Source of the DNA: Elephas maximus indicus
Lineage: Eukaryota > Chordata > Mammalia > Proboscidea > Elephantidae
Reading direction: 5' to 3'
DNA: 64,000 bases
NCBI RefSeq assembly: GCF_024166365.1
Contig: NC_064837.1
Span: 78,487,553 to 78,551,552 of the forward strand
Each line of letters begins with the position of its first letter. Positions within the stretch are counted from its first letter, which is position 1. Under the pieces are notes generated by a model. That model was not told the DNA's origin. It did not search any database and saw nothing but the letters and a program-made list of their open reading frames with translations. Position numbers and translations under genes: made by a program. This document shows positions 10,493-22,858 of this stretch, piece by piece.

Positions 10493-12076
10493 ACTTAGTA
10501 CCACTCTACCCACCATGATTTCTTCTGACTAAAATAAGGAGAATAATCTTCCCAGTTCAATAGTTTGCTCTTTGAAGAACAGCGGAATGCTTCACCCAGT
10601 TCTTCAAGATTTGTTAGAGAACATGCGAGGAGGTGGGGCCAAGATGGCAGAATAATCAGACATTTCCTGTGGTCTCTGTTACAACAAAAACCCGAAAAAA
10701 CAAGTGAATGGTTTATATACGACAGTCTAGGAGCCCTTAACATTAAAGACAAAGTTGAGAAGTCAAACTGAGCAGCAGAGGGAGGGAGAGACAGTTCAGA
10801 AGTAGCGAGGATTTGCCAGACCTGTCCTGGCCAGGTCTCTGCAGGCTGGATCAGCTGGCACACACAGGCTGAGTGAGGTAAGCAGTAGTGCTTGGGACAC
10901 GTTTTCCACATAGGAGAATCTGAGTGGTGGAGAGTCTGAACAAGCCTCCAGAGCCAGGGAGAAGTGGCACTGAATCTGTGAAAGCTAAGTGCAAGCATCT
11001 AACATACTGCATAGGCTCAAAAAAAATTTCCCCCCTCTGGGAACTGCCTCTCTTCCCCTCACTTGTCCCCTCCCCACTCTGCTCCGGTCCTGGTCTGGTT
11101 TCAACCATTGCCATGCCCCTAGGCCAGAAGTGGGACCCTTCACATGTACCTGAGCCACTCTCTCAGCTTTGGAGAAAGAACAAATAAACAAATGAACAAA
11201 CAAGCAAAAAGAATCTGCCAGCTCCCCTAAGCTGGGATCTAAGGGCAGGTATTAGGCACAGGTAAAAGGGGTCCATGGACTTTGAATGCCTTTCACCACT
11301 GTCTAGACTATATGAGCCCATTTCAACAGTGTAGGCCTTCATTAGCATAGAACAACAAGGTATACACTTGAAGCCTATTTCAACTGCAATGACTAAGGGG
11401 GAGTGGATGATAAGTGACATTTGACACTGCCCTGTCCATTAAGCAGGCCCCTCACCTATCCACATCACAGGCCTGAGGACTGGTGGCTCCACAAACTCCA
11501 CCTAGCCACCATGATAGGGATCCAAGAATAAATGTTGCCTCCCAGTCCTTACAGCCAACAGCATTTGGTACTCAAAGTTCATCTGCAAAACCCACCCACC
11601 TATGCCCTATAGGGAACAGGGACATGCCTTCCACCCAGGCGCTCAGGGGCAGCCATCAACCCCTTACCTTCCTCAGCACATAAACCCCTACAGCAGCCAG
11701 ATACCTGTGTCTGCTCCAATCACCCCTGTGTAGCCCTGCCCATCTAGGACTGTAGGTGAGAGGCTGTACCACACATCCAAAAAAAAAAAAAAATCCAGTG
11801 ACCAAAAATCTGGACACATGAGCTGAATCCACACAAGAAAAGTAAATGGACTCCTGGACTCACATACCAAGTAACAGCTCTAACCATCTGGTGACAGGAC
11901 GGGAGTGCTTCAAAGATGCCAACAATCGAAGTAGCTTACATGATCAGCCTATTTGGGCATATCAAAACAAAACAAGAAACTAGGACACAATAAGGAAACA
12001 TAAAATAAATAAATGTAATAACTTATTGATGGCTCAGAGACAACAGTCGATAGCAAATTACATAAAGAGGCAGGCC

Positions 12077-13088
12077 ATGATGGCTCCAGCAAGTGACCAA
12101 AACAAAGATTCAAGAAACCTCCTGGAGGAAGATAAGATCTTGGAATTACCAAAGATAGAATTCAAAAGTTTAATATACACAGCTCTTCAGGAGATCAGGC
12201 AAAATGCAGACCAAGCCAAGGAACACACAGACAAAGCAATAGAGGAATTTAGGAAAGCTATACAAAAGCAAAATGAGAAATTTAACAGGCTTCTAGAATC
12301 TACAGAGATAGCAAATAGAAATCCAAAAGATAAATTTCAGAATTAGACGATACAGTAGAAATTCATAGAAACAGAATTGAGGCAATCAAAGTCAGAACTA
12401 GTGAGATTGAAGACAAAGCACTTGACACCAATTTATTTGAGGAAAATCAGATAAAAGAACTAGAAAGATTGAAGAAACCCTAAGAATTCTGTGGGACTGT
12501 ATCAAGAGGAATAATTTATAAGTGATTGGAGTGCCAGAACAGAGAAGGGGGTAACAGAAAATGCAGAGAGAATTGTTGAAAATTTGTTGGCAGAAAACTT
12601 CCCTGATATCATGAAAGATAAGAAGATATCTACCCAAGAAGCTCATTGAACCCCACTCAGTGTACATCCAAAAAGAAAGCCACCAAGAAATATTATAATC
12701 AAACTTGCCAAAACCAAGGACAAAGAGGAAATTTTAAGAGCACCTAGGGATAAACGAAAAGTCTTCTACAAAGGAGAGTTCCTAAGACTACGCTCCGACT
12801 AGTCAGTAGAAACTATGTAGGCAAGAAGGCAATGGGATGACATATAAAAAGCTTTGGAGGAAAAAATTGCCAGCCAAGAATTATATACCCAGCAAAACTG
12901 TTTCTCAAACATGAAGATGAAATTAGGGCATTTCCAGATAAAGAGAAGTTAAGGAAATTTGTAGAAACCAAACCAAAATTACAAGAAATGCTAACAGGAG
13001 TCCCAGATAACAACCCAAGACTAGAATATAGGACAGAGCAACCAGATATCAACCTAGACAGGGAAGTCACAAAAACAAGTCAAAACTA
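12077..13088 (+). pseudogene. L1-A ORF1p remnant
   Basis: ORF1p is the RNA-binding coiled-coil trimer protein of L1 that coats L1 RNA. The start at 12077 (Met-Met-Ala-Pro-Ala-Ser) is chosen because the same position opens ORF1 in L1-B. The N-terminal segment is Lys/Glu/Gln-rich with heptad-like spacing (coiled coil). It runs to a TAG at 12344-12346 caused by a frameshift. Downstream, the sequence still aligns with the RRM-like and C-terminal domains of L1-B ORF1 (21874-22401) but has several stops and frame changes. No functional product is possible. Confidence 0.9.
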
Positions 13089-13418
13089 AAACACTGAAAA
13101 TAGGGAAACAGAGATGTCAATATGTAAAAGATGACAACATTAAAATAAAAAAGAGGGATTAAATAGTGTAATCATACGACTTTCATACGGAGAGGAAGTT
13201 AAGGCCATATCAAAAGATAAAAGATTGGTTTGGATGGAAAAGTAAAGGTAAATTTTAAGATAACTACAAATGAAACTAACAAACGTACACATCAAAATCA
13301 AAAAGAAGAAAAACACAAAGACTCGGCAAATTCAAAATCAACAACAATGAAAAAGATATACACAAAGAAAAATGACTCAGAACTGAAAATTAAGTGGAAC
13401 AAAGAAGCTGTCAACACC

Positions 13419-13438
13419 ACACACACACACACACACAA
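13419..13438. repeat. (CA)n microsatellite inside L1-A
   Basis: A short CA run lies just upstream of ORF2. The corresponding site in L1-B reads 'aacaacacacacaaaaagg', so the run expanded after insertion. Confidence 0.85.
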
Positions 13439-13445
13439 ATCAAAA

Positions 13446-16400
13446 TGACAGCACTAAACTCATTAAAAAAAAAAAAAACTCATACCTATCAATAATTACC
13501 CTGAAGGTAAATGGACTATATGCACCAATAAAGAGACAGAGAGTGGTAGAATGGATAAAAAAACATGATCCATCTATATGCTGCCTACAAGGGACACACT
13601 TTAGACTCAAAGACACAAATAAACTAAAACTCAAAGGATGGAAAAAAATATATCAAGCAAACAACAATCAAAAAAGAACAGGAGTGGTAATATTAATCTC
13701 TGACAAAACAGACTTTAAAACAAAATCTACCACAAAAAATAAGGAAGGATGGTATATAATGATTAAAGGATCGATATCCAGGAAGACATAACCATAATGA
13801 ATATTTTTGCACCCCACGACAGGGTTCCAAAATACATAAAACAAACTAACAACATTGAAAAGAGAAATAGACAGCTCCACAGTAATAGTAGGAGACTTCA
13901 AAACACCACTTTCGGTGAAGAACAGAATATCTAGAAAGAAGCTCAATAAAGACACAGAAGATCTAAATGCCACAATCACAACTTGATCTCATAGACATAA
14001 ATTGAACACTCCACCCAACAGCAGCCAAGTATACTTCTTTTTGAGGCACATGAAACATTCTCCAGAATAGACCACAAAACACACTACCTACCTAAACTAA
14101 TACAAACTGAGGAAGAAAAACTAAATAAACCTATAACAAAAGAAGAGATTAAAGAGGTTAAAAAAAAAAAAAAAAAAACAACTTCCCAACAAAAAAGCCC
14201 TGGCCCTGATGGCTTCACTGGAGAATTTTACCAAATTTTCAGAGAAGAGTTAACACCACTACTAGTAAAGGTATTTCAGAGCACAGAAAAGGAGGGAATA
14301 CTCCCAAACTCATTCTAAGAAGCCAGCATAACACTGATACCAAAACCAGGTAAAGACACCACAAAAAAAAGTAAAATTACAGACCAATATCTCTCATGAA
14401 CATAGATACAAAAATCCTCAACAAAATTGTAGCCAATCGAATTCAACAACATATCAAAACAGTTATTCACCATGACCAAGTGGGATTCATACCAGGTATG
14501 CAGGGATGGTTTAACAATAGAAAAACAATCAACGTAATCCATCACATAAATAAAACAAAAGACAAAAACGACATGATCTTATCAATCAATTGATGCAGAA
14601 AAGACATTTGACAAAGTCCAACACCCATTCATGATAAAAACTCTCAGCAAAATAGGAATAAAAGGGAAATTCCTCAACATAATAAATGGCATTTATACAA
14701 AGCCAACAGCCAACACCATCCTAAATGGAGAGAGTCTGAAAGCATTCCCCCTGAGATCAGGAATGAGACAAGGATGCCCTTTATCACCACTCTTATTCAA
14801 CATTGTGCTGGAGGTCCTAGCCAGAACAATTATGCTAGAAAAAGAAATAAAGGGTACCCAAATTGGGAAGGAAGAAGTAAAAGTATCTCTATTTGCAGAT
14901 GATGTGATCTTATACATAGAAAACCCTAAAGAATCCACAAGAAAACTACTGGAACTAAGAGTCCAACAAAGCATCAGGATACAAGATAAACATACAAAAA
15001 TCAATTTAATTCCTCTACACCAACAAAGAGAACTTCAAAGAGGAAAGCAACAAATCAATACCATTTACAATAGCACCCAAGAAGATAAAATATTTAAGAA
15101 TAAATCTAACCAGAGACATAAAAGACCTACAGTCAGGAAACTACAAGACACTACTGCAGGAAACCAAAAGAGACCTAAAGAAGTGGAAAAACATACCTTG
15201 CTCACGGATAGGAAGACTAAACATTGTTAAAATGTCTATTCTACCCAAAATGATCTATAGATAAAATGCAATCCTGACCCAAATTCCAATGACATTTTTT
15301 AATGAGATGGAGAAACAAATCACCAACTTCATGTGGAAAGAGAAGAGGCCTTGGCTAAGGAAAGCATTACTGAAAAAGAAGAACAAAGTGGGAGGCCTCA
15401 CACTACCTAATTTTAGAACCTATTATATGGCCATGGTAGTCAAAGCAGCCTGGTACTGGTACAACAGCAGATACATAGAACAATGAAACAGAACAGAGAA
15501 TCCAGACATAAATTCATCCACCTATGAGCAGCTGATATTTGACAAGGCCCAAAGTCCTTTAAATGGGGAAAAGACAGTGTCTTTCACAAATGGTGCTGGC
15601 ATAACTGGATATCCATCTGCGAAAACATAAAACAAGACCCACACCTCACACCATGCACAAAAACAAACCCAAAGTGGATCAATCACCTAAATATAAAATC
15701 TAAAATGATAAAGATCATGGAAGAAAAAATAGGGACAACGTTAGGAGCCCTAATACATGGCATAAACAGAATACAAAAGATAACTAACAACAAGAGAGAA
15801 ACTAGATAACTGGGAGCTCCTAAAAATCAAACACTTATGCTTGTCAAAAGACTTTTCCAAAAGAGAAAAGTCAACCTCCAGACCAGGAAAAAATTTTTGG
15901 CTATGACATATCCGATCAGGGTCTAATCTTTAAAATCTACAAGGTGCTGCAAAACCTCAACAACAAAAAGACAAATAGCCCAATTAAAAAGTGGGCAAAG
16001 GATATGAACAGGCATTTCACCAAAGAAGACATTCAGGCAGCTAACAGATACATGAGGAAATGCTCACGATCATTAGCCGTTAGAGAAATGCAAATCAAAC
16101 CTACAATGAGATACCATCTCACCCAAACAAGGCTGGCACTTAGCCAAAAAAGAAACACAAAATAATAAATGTTGGGGAGGTTGTAGAGAGACTGCATCAC
16201 TTATAAACTGCTGGTGGGAATGTAAAATGGTAAAACCACTTTGGAAGTCAATTTGGCACTTCTTTTTTTTATAAAGGTAGAAATAGAAGTACCGTACAAT
16301 CCAGCAATCCCACTCCTTGGAATATATTCAAGAGAAATAAGAGCCATCACACAAATAGATATATGCACACCACACCCACGTTCACTGCAGCACTGTTCAC

Positions 16401-16706
16401 AATAGCTAAAAGATGGAAACAACCTAGGTGCCCATCGGCAGGCCAATGGATAAACAAATTATGGTGTATTCACACAATGGAATACTATGCAATGATAAAG
16501 AGCAATGATGAATCTACAAAATATCTCATAACATGGATGAATCTAGAAGGCATTATGCTGAGTGAAATTCATCAGTCACAACTGGACAAATATTATATGA
16601 GACCACTATTACAAAAATTTAAGAAAAGGTTTAATCACAGAAGAAAACATTCTTTGATGGTTACAAGGGTGGGGAAGGAGGGAGAGTTGAATTCACTAAC
16701 TAGATA
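13446..16706 (+). pseudogene. L1-A ORF2p remnant (endonuclease / reverse transcriptase)
   Basis: ORF2p makes the nick and copies L1 RNA into the genome. The 5' part matches the apurinic-type endonuclease, but a poly(A) expansion near 13466 and other changes break the frame. Near 14070-14090 the sequence jumps from the end of the endonuclease directly to the pre-RT region. Compared with L1-B this removes about 670 bp. The RT keeps the Phe-Ala-Asp-Asp catalytic box (14892-14903) in a 199-codon open stretch (14631-15230). The C-terminal part reaches about 16706. It is dead through deletion, stops and frameshifts. Confidence 0.9.
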
Positions 16707-17655
16707 GTAGACAAGAATTATCTTAGGTGAGGGGAAGGACAACACAGGATACAGGGGAAGTCAGCACCACTGGGCTAAATCAAAAGCTAAGAAGTTTCCT
16801 TTATACAACCAAACACTTTGAGGGACACAGTAGCAGGGGCAGGGGTCTGGGGGCCATGGATTTGGGGGACATCTAGGTCAATTGGCGTAACAAAGTTTAT
16901 TAAGAAAATGTTCTGCATTCCCCTTTGGTGAGTGGTGTCTGGGGTCTTAAAAGCTAGTGAGCGGCCACCTAAGATGTATCAATTGGTCCCAACCCACCTA
17001 GAGCAAAGGAAAGTGAAGAGCACCAAAAACACAAGGAAAACATTAGCCTATGGGATAAAAAGGGACCCATAAACCAGAGACTCCATCAGCCTGAGACCAG
17101 AAGAACTAGATGATGTTTGGCTACCACCAATGACCACCCTGACAGGGAACATAAAAGAGAGTCCTTGATGGAGCAGAAGAAAATTGGGGTGCAGAATTCA
17201 AATTCTACTAAAAAGACCAAACTTAATGGTCTGGCTGAGACTAGGGGAAAATCAGAAGACATGGCCCCTGGACTCTCTGTTAACACAGAAGTAAAATCAT
17301 TCTGGAAGTCAACTCTTCAGACAAAGATTAGGCTGGACTATAAGACATAAAAGGATACTTGTGAAGAGTGTTCTTCTTAGTTCAAGTAGATACACAAGAC
17401 TAAATGGGCAGCTCCTGTCTGGAGGTGAGATGAGAAGGCGGAAAGGGATAGGAGCTAGTTGAATGGACATGGGAAATCTGCGGTGGAAAGGGGGAGTGTG
17501 CTGTCACAGTACAGGGAAAACAAGTAGGGTCACATAACAATGTGTATAACAAATTTTTGTATGAGAAACTAACTTGAGCTGTAAACTTTCACTTAAAGCA
17601 CAATAAAAAAAAAAAAAAAGAATTAGACCCAGACATTCTGCAAAAGACTAGGGTG

Positions 17656-18368
17656 CAGATCTACATTCTACATTCTACATTGGTGATAGCATCTGGGGTC
17701 TTAAAAGCTTGCCAGCAACCATCTAAGATACATCTATTGGTCTCCTCCCATCTGGAGCTAAGGAAAATGAAGAAAACCAAAGACATCAGGAAAAAATTTG
17801 TCCAAAGGACTAATGGACCACATGAACCACATCCTCCACCAGCGTGAGCCCAGAAGAACTAGATTGTGCCCAACTAACACCACCAACCACTCTAACTGAG
17901 ATCACAATAGAGAGTCCTAGACAGAGCAGGAGAAAAATATAGAACAAAATTCACATTCACAAAAAGAGCAGACTTACTGGTCTGACAGAGACCGAAAGAA
18001 CCCCAGAAACTATGGCCCCCAGACACCCTTCTAACACAGAACTGAAGCCACTTCTGAAGTTCACCTCTCAGCCAAGTATTAGACAGTTCTATAAGACAAA
18101 CAATAACACACGTGATGAACATTCTCCTTGTATCGATCAAGTATAAATAACCAAATGGGTAACACCTGCCCAAAAGCAAAAAAAGAGGGCAGAAAGGGCA
18201 GGAAAACTAGACAAATGTACACAGGAAACCTGGGGTGGAAAGGGGGAGAGTGCTAATATACCGCAGGGATCTCAAGAAATGTCAACAATTTGTGTACAAT
18301 TTTATTGAATTAGAAACTAATTTGCACTGTGAAGTTTCACCTAAAGTACAATAAAATGTTTTTTAAAA
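17656..18368 (+). mobile_element. L1 3' UTR fragment with 14-bp TSD
   Basis: It aligns with the L1-A and L1-B 3' UTRs ('tctggggtcttaaaagct', 'ccagaagaactaga', 'aaagtacaataaaa'). It is 5'-truncated and ends in an A-rich tail. Flanking direct repeats 'aaaagactagggtg' (17642-17655 and 18369-18382) are identical, which is the mark of L1 target-primed insertion. No coding part remains. Confidence 0.93.
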
Positions 18369-18604
18369 AAAAGACTAGGGTGGGCTCTACTTAGTAGAAC
18401 CAGTGTATTTCTGTTAGCCCCTTACACCCGTCCTGGAGGCTGCTAGGAAACATACTGGATGAGCTGCTCACCGACAAAGACTCAGCAGTCACAAGCTTTA
18501 AGATGGCTTACACAATGGCCAGACTCTCTATCAGCCTGGAAATCACTGACAACACTCATTTTCCTTCCATGGCACCTGCATACAATGAAAAAAATCTAGA
18601 GAAA

Positions 18605-19595
18605 TGAGAAACATTTCCAGTACACTAGAATGTAGCTGGTGTTATTGCAAAGGACGCTATAACTAATGTACCAACAGACACCCGGGATCCAACCAGCTTG
18701 CCAGTATTTTCCAGGCATGCAAATGAATGCCAAAGATGGAGCAATTTAAGATTTTTACCAACTTCTGCAGTCTGAAATTGATCAAACATGCCTTCAAGAT
18801 GCATCGATAATTGCTGGTGATTGGAACACAAAAGATGGAAATAAAGAAGAATCAGTAGTTGGAAAATAAGACCTTGGTGATAGAAATAATGTAGGAGATA
18901 GCATGATAGAATTTTTAAAGACCAATGATTATTCATTGCAAATATCTTTTTTTCAACAACATCAATGGTAACTATTCACATGGACCAGGCCGAACTGAAT
19001 ACACAGGCATGAATCGACTATACCTGTGGAAAGAGACAATGGAGAAGCTCAATATCAGTCAGAACAAGGCCAGGGGCTGATCGCAGAACAGACTATCAAT
19101 TGTTCATGTGCAGGTTCAAGTTGAAGTGGAAGAAACTAAAACAAGTTCATGCAAGGCAAAGTACAACCTTTGAATTTAGAGACCATCTCAAGAAGAGACT
19201 TGATGCTTTGAATACTAATGATCAAAGATCAGACAAGTTGTGGGATAACATCAAGGACATCATATATGAAGAAAGCAAAAGATGGGAAAGAAAGAAAATA
19301 CCAAAATGGATGTTGGAAGAGATTCTGAAACTTGATCTTCAACGTAGAGTACCTAAAACAAATGAAAAATGATGAAGTAAAGAGCTGAACACAAGGTTTC
19401 AAAGGGTGGCTTGCAAAGACAAAGTATTATAAAGAGCTATGCAAAGACTTGGATTTAGATAATAAAAGTGGAAGAATGCTTTCGGCATTTTTCAAGCTGA
19501 AAGAACTGAAGAAAAAAGTCAAGCCTCAAGTTGCAATATTGAAGGATTCAATGGGCAAAATTTGAAAGACACAGGAGCATCAAAAGAAGATAGAA
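18605..19595 (+). mobile_element. RTE-2, 5' portion (endonuclease region), split by L1-B
   Basis: The sequence matches, in reverse, the endonuclease part of the full RTE at 42829-46183: compare 'cagtctgaaattgatcaaac' (from 18770) and 'attcattgcaaat' (18929). It continues into the linker before the RT ('tgatgaagtaaagagctgaac', about 19370). Frames are short and broken; the longest is 19100-19372. It stops at the L1-B insertion at about 19595 and resumes at 27743. Confidence 0.88.
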
Positions 19596-19804
19596 GGGAG
19601 GGGGCCAAGATGGCTGACTAGGTAGACGCTACCTCGGATCCCTCTTGCAACAAAGACTCGGAAAAACAAGTGGGACGATCACATACATGACAATCTACGA
19701 ACCCTGACCAACAAACAAAGATTTAAAGAGTTGACCTGAGTGACAGAGACCGAGAATGAACAACTACGGGGAAGCAGCAACTGTTTTCAGAGCCTGGAGC
19801 CAGC

Positions 19805-20345
19805 GTTCCAGTCAGGAGACCTTGGCGCCGGGCTTTGGACTGGGTGCAGCGGAGCTGAGTAGGGCATCCTGTGATGGTGCAAACACGGGGCGCAGCCCTA
19901 ACCCCCTGAACTGACCTCAGGAGGGGGCCCAGCCAGTCCGCGAGAGCGGCGCAGCGACGCGGCAGGCAAGAGGAGAAGTCGCCGGGAGGCAGCGACTGGT
20001 ATTGGAGCGGGGAGTGCAGCATCCCAGCCAGGAAACCTTGGCGCGGGGCTTTGGACTGGACGCAGGGGCGCTGAGCACGACATCCTGTGATGGTACAAAC
20101 ACGGGGCGCAGCCCCAGCCCCCTGAACTGACCTCAGGGGGCAGCCCAGCCAGTCCGCGTGGGCGGCGCAGCGATGCGGCAGGCAGGAGGAGAAGTCGCCG
20201 GGAGGCAGCAACTGGTTTTGGAGCCGGGAGTGCAGCATCCCAGTCGGGGAACCTTGGCACAGGGCTTTGGATTGGCAGCGGAGGAACTGACCGCGGCTTC
20301 TGAGACAGCGCAAGCACGGGATGTGGGCCTGACCCTCAGGGGCGA
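19805..20345 (+). promoter_or_regulatory. L1-B 5' UTR tandem monomers (about 216 bp)
   Basis: The word 'ggctttggac' starts at 19831 and 20047, and as 'ggctttggat' at 20263, giving a spacing of exactly 216 bp twice. Each unit also repeats 'cctgtgatggt.caaacacgg', 'ctgaactgacctcagg' and 'agaagtcgccgggaggcagc'. The block is CpG-rich, in contrast to the AT-rich surroundings. Tandem 5' UTR monomers act as promoters in mouse L1s; the same role here is inference. Minus-strand frames across the block (up to 214 codons) are caused by GC richness. Confidence 0.85.
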
Positions 20346-21424
20346 TCTCTACCCAGCCAGTGCACACAGGCTACGTGCCCCTCAGGAATCTCAGATAAAA
20401 CAGTCATCCCAAGCAAGATAAGTAACTTTGTCTATATTCCGGGGTGCTACTCTCTCCTGTTTTTCTGAACCCTCCCCTCCCCTTCACAGGTGGCTTCATT
20501 AACATTGGAATTTCCTGAGCCAGAGGGAGAACTGCTCCACGTTTTTTCTTTTCCTTTTTTTATTTTTGGTCTTTTCCTAACCCATTCTTCTGGCCTCAGA
20601 GAAGCAACCACAAAAAAACCCAGGGGCCAAAAATCCTTCCCTAATTGGACTAAAAGTACAGAACCAGCTCCAGCCAGGCATATGTAATCCACAGTCTCGG
20701 GCTTTCATCCCTACAGGGAACAAGGTGGCTATTATAATGCAAAGGCATTTCTGATAGGGATCTGACTGCATTTGTTTTAGCGGATTTAATGGAAAGACAA
20801 GTTTCCCAGGTCTGATATCTCTTGCTTATTCAACAGAGCCCTCACTGAAACACAACAGGGAACTGAGGGCTGAAGCTCCCCCCAGACCACCTAGCCTCCT
20901 GTCTTAGGGGTCTAAGGAGGGTGGCACCCACCAATCTGTAGAGGTACTTGCATTGGGGGCCTAAGGTACACCTGCAGAGCCGAACCACCAAGGTGCTTTA
21001 GGAATAGAGACACGCCTACCTCACTGACACTTGGGGGAAGCCTGTCAGCATCCTGCACCCCCTGGAGTGTGAATCCCAGCTGCTACTAGAATCTGGTGGA
21101 CACAACTATCAACACTACTTCTCAAGGTGGATAGGTGACAGTGTGCATCACACACTTGATGACCCAAAATCAGATTCTACTCAAGAATAGTGAATGGACT
21201 CAGGCATATGTATCTGGTAAGAGCCCAAACCAGCTGGTAATAGGTCATAAGAGAGTCAACGGCTACAACAATCAAGACAGCACAATCTAGTAGCCCATCT
21301 ATGTATATTGAAAGAATACAAAACAAGATAAGACTCAGTAAGCAAATATAGAATAAATCACTACAATATCTTAGAGATGGCTCGGACATAGCAATCGATA
21401 CGAAACCACACACAGAAGCAGACC

Positions 21425-22401
21425 ATGATTGCTTCTACAACCCCCCAAACTAAAGAATCAAAATCTTTCCCAAATGAAGATACAATCCTGGAATGACCAG
21501 ATACAGAATATAAAAAACTAATTTACAGAATGCTTCAAGACATCAGGGATGACCTCAGAAATGAAATAAGGCAAGCTACAGAAAAAGCCAAGGAACACAC
21601 TGATAAAGCAGTTGAAGAACTCAAAAAGATTATTCAAGAACATAGTGGCAAAATTAATAAGTTGTAAGAATCCATAGAGAGACAGCATTCAGAAATCCAA
21701 AAGATTAACAATAAAATTACAGAATTAGATAACGCAATAGGAAGTCAGAGGAGCAGACTCCAGCAATTAGAATGCAGAGTGGGAAATTTGGAGGACCAGG
21801 GAATTAACACCAATATAGCTGAAAAAAAAAATCAGATAAAAGAATTTAAAAAAATGAAGAAACCCTAAGAATCATGTGGGACTCTATCAAGAAGGATAAC
21901 TTGCGTGTGATTGGAGTCCCAGAACAGGGAGGGATGACAGAAAACACAGAGAGAATAGTTGAAGATCTGCTGACAGAAAACTTCCCTGACATCATGAAAA
22001 ACAAAAGGATACCTATTCAAGCTGCTCATCGAACCCCATTTAAGACTGATCCAAAAAGAAAAACACCAAGACATATTATCATGAAACTTGCTAAAACCAA
22101 AGATAAAGAGAAAATTTTCAAAGCAGCCAGGGATAAAAGAAAGGTCTCCTACAAAGGAGAATCAATAAGTTCAGACTACTCAGCAGAAACCATGCAGGCA
22201 AGAAGGCAATGGGATGACATATATAGAGCACTGAAAGAGAAAAACTGCCAGCCAAGGATCATATATCCAGCAAAACTCTCTCTGAAATATGAAGGCGAAA
22301 TTAAGATATTTACAGATAAACACAAGCTTAGAGAATTTGCAAGCAACAAACCAAAGCTACAAGAAATACTAAAGGAAATTGTTTGGTCAGAAAACCAATA
22401 A
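21425..22401 (+). pseudogene. L1-B ORF1p remnant
   Basis: The ATG at 21425 opens the frame. An in-frame TGA follows at 21494-21496, then a TAA near 21666 and a frame change in an A-run near 21830. From 21874 to 22401, 175 codons are open and hold the RRM-like domain ('LRVIGVPEQ', 'IMKLAKTKDKEKIFKAAR') and the C-terminal domain ('RQWDDIYRALKEKNCQPRI', 'IYPAKLSL'). These fit ORF1p of L1s, an RNA chaperone that trimerises through its coiled coil. The coiled-coil part (about 21540-21840) is Lys/Glu-rich. No intact protein is possible. Confidence 0.92.
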
Positions 22402-22858
22402 TATCAGATACCAGCACAACACAAGGTCACAGAACACAGCATCCTGATATCAACTCAAATAGGGAAATCACAAAAACAAATTAAGATTAATTAAAAAAAA
22501 AAAAAGGCTCAAAACAGGGAATCATTGAAGTCAATTTGTAAAAGATCACAATAATCAAAAAGAGGGACTAAATACAGGTGGCATAGAATTGCCATATGGA
22601 GAGGGATACAAGGCGATATAGGACAATACAAGTTAGGTTTTTACTTAGAAAAATAGGGGTAAATATTAAGGTAACCACAAAGAGGTATAACAACTCCATA
22701 ACTCAAAATAAAATCCAAGAAAAACGTAATGACTCAGCAAACATAAAGTCAAGTACTATGAAAATGAGGAACACACAATTTACAAAGAAAAACATCTCAG
22801 CACAAAAAAGTAAGTGGAAAAATGAAATTGTCAACAACACACACAAAAAGGCATCAAA

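Larger units (their letters stand above)
10631..17619 (+). mobile_element. L1-A: near full-length L1 retrotransposon, decayed
   Basis: It begins with 'gtggggccaagatggcagaa', the L1 5' start with a CAAGATGGC YY1-type site, and ends with AATAAA (17602-17607) merging into poly(A) (to 17619). In between are a 5' UTR (10631-12076), a broken ORF1, a broken ORF2 with an internal deletion of roughly 670 bp relative to L1-B, and a 3' UTR. It lacks the GC-rich tandem monomers of L1-B. I could not find a convincing target-site duplication. It is inactive. Confidence 0.93.

Noticed and set aside
10495..10998. 167-codon minus-strand frame
   Set aside because: It spans a SINE edge, unassigned sequence and the L1-A 5' UTR; no single gene could be built from these parts.
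19723..20367. 214-codon minus-strand open frame rich in Arg/Pro/Ser
   Set aside because: It runs antisense across the GC-rich 216-bp L1 monomers; the repeated peptide pattern only mirrors the DNA repeat.
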